DNA of 64,000 nt from Lepidodermella squamata (taxonomy: Eukaryota > Gastrotricha). The notes beneath the pieces were generated by a model. The model saw nothing but the letters and a program-made list of their open reading frames with translations. It was not told the origin of the DNA and did no database searches. This document shows positions 57,576 through 64,000 of this stretch, piece after piece; positions within the stretch are counted from its first letter, which is position 1, and every line of letters starts with the position of its first letter. The stretch covers positions 62,001 to 126,000 of the forward strand of contig JBLDXI010000040.1 in assembly GCA_047495785.1 (NCBI GenBank). The letters run 5' to 3'. The position numbers were made by a program, and so were the translations under genes.

Positions 57576-59838
57576 ATGACTTCGCCCTACTCGTTTCAAT
57601 CAATTGCCGAGTTCACCGAAGTTAAGCCTTTGCTAGGCAGCGAGAAACTCCTCAGAGACGCTTATTTATTCAGTCGCGATGCTTGTTACCCTTACGACTT
57701 CGTAATTAAAAAAGCTAATCTGAGCAAGCTGCAGGCGAAATTCAAGGAAGACTTTGAAACAATTACCCGACTTCTTCGCGAAAAAGTAAGGAATCTATCC
57801 ATTCTTGCAATCAGTGAGAACATTGGAAATGGTATTCAGAAATCCAATGTTGCTGATAACTACCTGGATGTCATAACGAATTTTATCTTCTTTCCAGGAT
57901 TAGAAAATGGTAAAAATTAACCACCCAAACATTGTTCGAGTATTTGGCACGTTCGAAGGTTTGCATGTAATACTATCAAGTCAAACTTATCTCAACGATT
58001 TTGTTCAAAAAGAGGAATACCTAGGTAGTGACGTTGCGTGTTATAAACATTCCATGCATTATTTGGTGATGGAGTTTTGCGGGGGCGGAAGTTTCGAAAC
58101 TCTGATCAAAGCTAGGGGTGATCCGATTCGCGAAGTTAGGCTTCACAGTTGGTCTTGCCAGCTCGTCTCGGCTTTGGATTATCTACACGAGAAAAACATT
58201 GTCCATGGCAACATTAAGCCAAGCAACATCCTACTATCGAAGAATCAAGGCACCGTGAAATTGGCAGAGTTAGGAATAATCGAAACCTTTGACATGTAAA
58301 GCCATCGTATTTAAGATTTTACTTATATTTTGGCCTTAATTTTTCAGAAAATCAAAAACGATATCTCTGCTGCAAGGAATGCGCGGCTATCTACCTCCTG
58401 AAGTATGGGACGGCGCGCCTTTGTCACAAGCTAGTGATGTTTGGTCGCTTGGTGTTACGCTATTCGAACTCGCAAACTACAAAAGACCAGTTTGATAATG
58501 AGTTAACGTTGAAATTCAAGCCTAATTTTTTTTATTTAGTTCGAACCGATGCACACTATCCAGACGTAAGTCGAATTAACTATTAACACATATTTCTATA
58601 GGCTGTGTGCGAAGTACGAAGTGAGGGGTGCTGTTACGATATACGGCATACAGACAAGAAACCCCCCAAAAAATCACAAGAGGGACCCTTTTGTCAGATG
58701 AATTCGAGGCTGAAAATATCCAAGGAAACCCACCGCTTCGAGGATCCTGCATCATCTACTGCTCGAAGCCGATTCAATCTGAAACTATTCAATTTAGAAT
58801 ACTATGATTTGTTTAGACAAGAAGCTCAAATGTTTGACGAGTCTCATGGATATTCAAATTATATCCGGGATTTTGTAATGGCCATGCTTACGAGAAACGC
58901 CAAGGATCGACCGAGTACTGATCAGCTTCTGAAAAATATATTTCTACTGAAAGCACCAGAGGATGTCGAGGTGAGATTTTTAGCCAGAGATCAGCGTGAG
59001 TGTGTTTCCCTCCTCTTTGTTTCTCAGGCGAACTTGTCCACAACCAAAACTCAACCAGATGCAAAGGCTGTTGAGGTATTGTTTTACGTACCGTCAATGA
59101 GTTGATTGTGATTATATTTATCAGGAGTCATTTGATTGTATGGAGAGCAACGATAAGTTGAAATTAATGAAGCTACTGGAGGATAAGAAGCTGGGTCTTA
59201 GCTCCAGCTGCAGAGACACAGATGGGTGTCCTTTGCTATGTACTGCTGTTCGCTCAGGCTACAATGACATTGTGTGGATCCTTCTCGAGAAATTAAGCGC
59301 CAAAGTCGAGACGAAAGATAAATATGGCGATACACCTTTGCACGACGCAGCCTGGAAGGGCGATGTCGAAATGGTGAAGACACTGGCCGGCCAGTTCAAC
59401 GCTAATGTTGAGGCTACCAATAACTGGGGCCGGACACCTTTGCACAAGGCCGCTTACTACGGCAACGCCGAGATGGTGAAGACGCTGGCTGGCCAGTTCA
59501 TCGCCAATGTTGAGGTTAATGATAAAGGTGGCGATACACCTTTGCACGACGCAGCCTGGAATGGCCACGTCAATGTGGTGAAGACACTGGCTGGCCAGTT
59601 TAACGCCAATGTCGAGGCTGCCAATAATAAAGGCCACACACCGTTAATCGTCGCAGCGAATCGCGGCGAACACGCCGTAGTCGATACTGTGATAAATGAA
59701 TTTCGAGCAAATGTTAACGCGGCCTGCAATGAAAGAAAAACGGCTCTGTATTACGCTAAAAACTGCTTCTGGTATGTTAAAGCCGAGAACAAGCAGAAAA
59801 CAATTGACATCCTGATAAAAGCGAATGACGCTAGATAA
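57576..59838 (+). CDS. Pseudokinase-ankyrin unit 3, about 607 aa
   Basis: The exons are 57576-57785, 57904-58295, 58348-58489, 58540-58565, 58602-58620, 58698-58970, 59028-59075 and 59125-59838, all in phase. Relative to unit 1 the second and third exons are fused: the region that is an intron in units 1 and 2 is coding here. At exon 2 the usual acceptor (TTTCCAG, ending 57897) would be followed by GAT-TAG, but the mutated TAG itself gives a new AG (57902-57903) that skips the stop in frame. Motifs: HGNIKPSNILL, ELG, SDVWSLGVTLFELAN, MLTRNAKDRPS, then six 34-residue ankyrin units nearly identical to unit 2. Probably an intracellular pseudokinase scaffold. Confidence 0.78.
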
Positions 59839-60359
59839 CTATATAACTTGCACTAGAGTACTATGTAACGGAATCGGGATTTTTTTATTGGAATTGCCGC
59901 GATTGCTTATTAAATTTTCGGAATGTTTAGAATTGTTTCAGTTCTTTATCGTTGATTTGCTGCCAGCTCAGCGCAGTTATCGAGATTGGTAAGGTCAGGG
60001 CCATAGGGATAGAAAATTATGAAACCCTGCAAATATGCCTTGATTGTTTTTGTTTCCAAACTTTCTGGATAGTCTTTGATTTCGGCTTAGTCGCAAGGCC
60101 AGCGTTTTTTCAAGGATTTTTCTGTCAACGCCAAAATTTGAACTTGGCGTCTCGTGAAACAGCTGCCACGATGAACGTGACAATTCTTCAATTGTTTTAA
60201 TTCGATTCAGTCTTGATGTATAATTCAGTCATTCAGTCTTCTCATCGTGAATGAAGAGGCAAAACAAAAGACTTTTTACTTGCCACCTCTAACTTTGAAA
60301 CGGACGTAAACAAGCTTAAATCCGAGTTAAGTATTCAACGTCGCTAACGATATATACAA
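59839..60359. repeat. Intergenic block, copy 2
   Basis: Near-identical to 55486-56049. No gene. Confidence 0.7.
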
Positions 60360-61140
60360 ATGTACAAATATCCGAATACTTATACAAAGCATGAGGCAAT
60401 TGCAAACGCGGAAAGAGGTGTGTTTGTATTTGCAAGAGTATGAAATTGAGCATTGAGCATTTAGTTAGGTTTAAAGATAGGCGATGGGGGACCGAGCTGG
60501 CGGGTCCTTTCAGAGTCTTCGATGTCCTCTCGTACGTGGAGGATGGTTGTAACGGCGTTGGCCACGTAGCGGGTCTGACATTTTTGTAAGAACCGGTCAA
60601 GGGATTCGACGTGGATGTGCTGCTTGAGCGCGGTGGTTGCAAGCGGTCACTGCAGCGCGCCCGGAGGGCGGCACGCAAGCAGTCGTTTTCTAGCACTTTG
60701 AGGCGTTTAATTTGTCGCGCTGACATACAGCCAAGGACGATTTTGCCATATGCGAATGGCGCGAATCAGGGAGAAATACACCATTATGACGCAGCGCAGA
60801 TTCGGGCCTGGGGTCCTGGCTAATCGATGGAACAATGACATGATGTCCTGAGAGCAGCGACGTAGCGCTTGATCGATGTGGGTCTGCCACGTTAGTCGCC
60901 GGATCAAAGTGAATGCCCAGGACACGGATGGAGGTGACCGCCGGATCCGGGGACCACGATTCACTTAACGGCTAGGTTGACTTGGGCTGGCACAGGGCGA
61001 ATGCCACGTCTTCGCTTTTGCTTGCATTGCATTTTTGGCGCCAGTCCCCGGCGAAGATTCAGTTTATTTCAGATTGCTGCTTCTTGGCGGTTTAGAAATT
61101 CATACCGGTGGCACTGATTCTGAGGTCATCGGCGTATACC
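60360..61140 (-). pseudogene. LINE reverse transcriptase fragment, copy 2
   Basis: VYADDLR at 61136-61125, TWQTHIDQALRRCSQD, FHRLARTPGPNL and, further on, SLIRAIRIWQNRPW and RLKVLENDCLRAALRAR follow the order of a LINE reverse transcriptase and its C-terminal region. It retains about 300 bp more of the 3' part than the copy at 56050. Several frame changes make it inactive. Confidence 0.75.
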
Positions 61141-61159
61141 TCAGTGATGCTGTTGGGCG

Positions 61160-61600
61160 ATGGCCGGTCGAATTTTGTCGGTCGAAGACGCGCCGAGAAA
61201 CCAGTCATTGTCGCCTCTAACGTTGCTATGGCTAGTCGCTGAATTTCAGTTGCTGCTCAAAACCGCGATTCCGGAGGAAAAACCGGATCTGCATCGCGAC
61301 AGCTGCCAGCAAGAGATTTCGACGACCTCGTTTTTCGTCTCATTTTGTCATAATATCTTTGCTTTTGCACGTGAAATTGCTGTTAAGTAAAATTGAGATT
61401 TTCGTTGTTTTTGTGACTTCCCTTAGATTTTCGAGAAAATGCATCTGGGGGTTTCGAGGTCAATTTCGAGCAAAATCCTGCCAAAATTTGTGGCAGTTTC
61501 AAGCCATAGAGAAATTCTTGGTTGCCAAAGAGAAATTCATTGTAGCCATTGTAAATTAAATTTCCCAAATTTTACCATAATCCCTTATTCCCATCTATTC
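61160..61600. repeat. Dispersed repeat R1, copy 2
   Basis: Same block as 56490-56945, followed by the second tRNA-like sequence. Confidence 0.65.
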
Positions 61601-61616
61601 ACAGCTCTTATTCTCA

Positions 61617-61685
61617 ACCGAGTATGTATAGTGGTTGCGCTATCTCAGAAGATCCACAGTTCGAGCTCGCCTCCTTTGGGCTAGT
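61617..61685 (+). ncRNA. tRNA-like sequence, second copy
   Basis: Diverged copy of 56946-57015: TATAGTGGTTGCGCTATCTC, then AGTTCGAGCTCG at the B-box position. The B box is damaged (GAGCTC), so this copy is probably silent. Confidence 0.4.
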
Positions 61686-61991
61686 TTCTTTATATTTTAA
61701 TTTTTTAAAAGAATTAACGATGGCGACAAAATGACGGAATCACGAACCTGTTTCTATTTATAAGTTGGACTTTGATCCTGCATAGCCGGACTATAATGCA
61801 ATAACACAAAACCGTCTTATGACCAGATTTTCATACCAGTGGCGTATGAAAGAAGCCGTCGCCCGCGCAAGCTTCTTATCATCGTAACGGCAAGAAACAT
61901 TGCTGCTGATATTGTATGCTGTCTATCACTTACATAGAACCGGCCTTATTGCGCTTTTTCATTTTGAGAATACATTTTTAGCTGCTTGGAG

Positions 61992-62712
61992 ATGACTTCA
62001 CCCTACTCGTTTCAAACAATTGCCGAGTTCACCGAAGTTAAGCCTTTGCTAGGCAGCGAGAAACTCCTCAGAGACGCACATCTATGCAGACGGGATACGT
62101 GCTACCCCTACGACTTCGTAATTAAAAAAGCTAATCTGAGCAAGCTGCAGGCGAAATTCAAGGAAGACTTTGGTACTATTACCCGACTTCTTCGCGAAAA
62201 AGTAAGGAATCTATCCATTCTTGCAATCAGTGAGAACATTGGAAATGGTATTCAGAAATCCAATGTTGCTGATAACCACTTGGATGTCATAACGAATTTT
62301 TATCTTGTTTTCAGGATTTGAAAATGGTAAAAATTAACCACCCAAACATTGTCCGAGTATTTGGCACGTTCGAAGGTTTGCATGTAATACTGTCATGTCA
62401 AACTTATCTCAAAGATTTTGTTCCAAAAGAGGAATACCTAGGCAGTGACGTTGCGTGTTATAAACACTCCATGCAATATTTGGTGATGGAGTTTTGCGGC
62501 GGCGGAAGTTTCGAAACTCTGATCAAAGCTGGGGGTGGGCCGATTCGCGAAGTTAGGCTTCGAAGTTGGTCTCGCCAGCTCGTCTCGGCTTTGCATTATC
62601 TACACAATCAAGGCATAGTCCATGGCAACATCAGGCCGAGCAATATCCTACTGTCGAAGAATCAAGGCACCGTGAAATTGGCTGACTTGGGAATAATCGA
62701 AAACTTTGACAC
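61992..62712 (+). pseudogene. Pseudokinase-ankyrin unit 4, truncated
   Basis: Exon 1 (61992-62201) and the fused exon 2 (62315-62712) are intact and encode the N-lobe and the HGNIRPSNILL region, here with DLG at the DFG position. The donor GTAAAG at 62713 is present, but within 30 bp the sequence changes to an inverted R1 repeat, and no further kinase or ankyrin exon is found before the window ends. Either the rest was lost, or it lies beyond the window after the insertion. Confidence 0.7.
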
Positions 62713-62739
62713 GTAAAGCCATCATAATTACGATTTTAC

Positions 62740-63180
62740 ATGTACAGGTATTCCTACATACGCATGGTAAAATTTTGCCATTGGGAAATTTGATTTCTCC
62801 ATGGTTACAATGAATTTCTCTATGACAACCAAAATTTTTCTATGACATGAAACTGTCCCAAATTTGGGCAGCATTTTGCTCAGAATTAGCCTCAAAACCC
62901 CCCATGAAACGCAGTTTCTCGATAATTTTAGGAAAGTCACTAAAACAGCGAAAACCTCAATTTTACTTAAAAGCAATTTCACGTGCAAAAACAAAAGACA
63001 AAATGAGGCGAACAACGATGTCGTCGAAATCTCTTGCTGGTAGCCGTCGCGATGCCGATCCGGTTCTCCCTCCGAATTCGCGGTTTTGAACAGCAACGGA
63101 AATTCAGCCACCGGCCATAGCAACGCTAAAGCCGACGACGACTGGTATCTCGGCGAGTCTTCGATCTTCGGCAAAATTGA
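62740..63180. repeat. Dispersed repeat R1, inverted copy
   Basis: The reverse complement of 62740-63180 matches 56490-56945 (TGCTATGGCCGGTGGCTGAATTTC, CACGTGAAATTGCTTTTAAG). It interrupts ankyrin unit 4. Confidence 0.65.
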
Positions 63181-64000
63181 CCCAAATCCATGATTAGTTT
63201 CCGCCGCAACCTGGATACCATTTTGCAGCGAGCGGATGGCTTCTTTTATTGTCAGTCATCCAAACGCCGCGATGTTGACGCATTGATTTCTGTGCGAACC
63301 CAGCTGGCAGGTGACCGATTTGAGTGGCTTCTTCGAAGCAAAGATTTGTTCGTTTCCAGACTCGATCGAACCAAGGCGACGGATAATCTTGGGGCTTGAT
63401 ATCGGCTGTTCCATGAGTCTTGACCACTGATGATTCGGCCAGCCGGAGAGCATGAAGCTTTCGACGACGAATGACGGTTGACCAAAAACCAAGTTGCAAA
63501 CAAGAAAAAAATCGCCGAATGAAAAGTGTTTTTCGCTTTCAAACGAAGAATTGGTTTCGTGAAATTTTAAGTTGGATGTTTTATTTTCTCGAAATTATTA
63601 TCCTGAAATCACCCCTATGTACCAATTGCACCCTTTTGGAAATGGTTTGGCTGCGCCAAACTCGCTCGGGGTTTCAGATCGGGGGGAAATTTCATTTCTC
63701 TATGGCTAGCTATAGAATAATCCTTTATTCCTACATGCGCATGGTACAGTTTTGCCATTGGGAAATTGAATTTATCTATGGCTTGAAACTGCACCAAAGT
63801 TGGGCAGCATTTTGCTCGAAATTGACCTCGAAACCACCCAGAAAAAGCATTTTCTCGAAAATCTTAGGAAAGTCTCAATTTTATTTCAAAGCAATTTCAC
63901 GTGCAAAAATGGAATTGTGACAAAAAGAGGCGTAAACGAGGTTGTCGAAATCTCTTGCGGCAGCCGTCGCAATGATGCAAATCCGTTTTCCCCTACGGAT
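63181..64000. other. Right edge: unassigned sequence and a further R1 fragment
   Basis: About 63190-63500 has overlapping open frames on both strands that look weakly protein-like, but no domain is recognised. From about 63700 to the end another inverted R1 fragment appears. No gene is called. Confidence 0.45.

Overview
The window is animal-type eukaryotic DNA. Protein-coding genes are split by many short GT-AG introns (about 45-100 bp, with pyrimidine-rich acceptors ending TTTTCAG or TATAG), intergenic space is AT-rich, and the gene content is metazoan (Cys-loop ion channels, EGF/PAN secreted protein, ankyrin-kinase proteins) with several DNA-transposon and LINE relics. The intron style, and closely spaced same-strand gene pairs with a TTTTTTAG acceptor just upstream of the second ATG, suggest a small-genome invertebrate that may use spliced-leader trans-splicing (nematode-like). 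I cannot name the species.

Layout. 1-8.3 kb: a duplicated, mostly non-coding segment (1-3.05 kb versus 6.9-8.3 kb), one copy interrupted by a 1-kb foldback element; a decayed minus-strand gene (3.8-4.9 kb); and a four-exon secreted cysteine-containing protein (5.8-6.7 kb). 10.7-19.2 kb: a two-gene unit (here alpha and beta, both type I membrane glycoproteins with related ectodomains) present twice in tandem about 6.1 kb apart. 19.7-23.3 kb, minus strand: a 15-16 exon secreted protein with EGF modules, a lectin-like region and a PAN module.

23-46 kb: a roughly 9-kb unit carrying a Cys-loop receptor gene, present three times (27.2, 36.5 and 44.5 kb). Copies 1 and 3 are intact, copy 2 is a pseudogene. 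A broken copy of the 5' end of the EGF gene travels with copy 2. The units are peppered with MITEs, two 1.2-kb pogo/Tigger-like elements, a Tc1/IS630-type transposase with a convergent second ORF, a LINE fragment and tandem Pol III-like repeats.

47.6-62.7 kb: four tandem units of a pseudokinase-ankyrin gene family (HGN in place of HRD; 34-residue ankyrin repeats). Unit 1 and unit 3 can be modelled full length, unit 2 is disrupted in the middle, unit 4 is truncated by a repeat insertion. Relics of a piggyBac transposase, LINE reverse transcriptases with a YADD box, tRNA-like sequences and a dispersed repeat lie between the units.

The window as a whole is a nest of recent local duplications of surface, secreted and receptor genes. 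Comparing the copies exposes empty insertion sites, pseudogenising lesions and changes of exon-intron structure.
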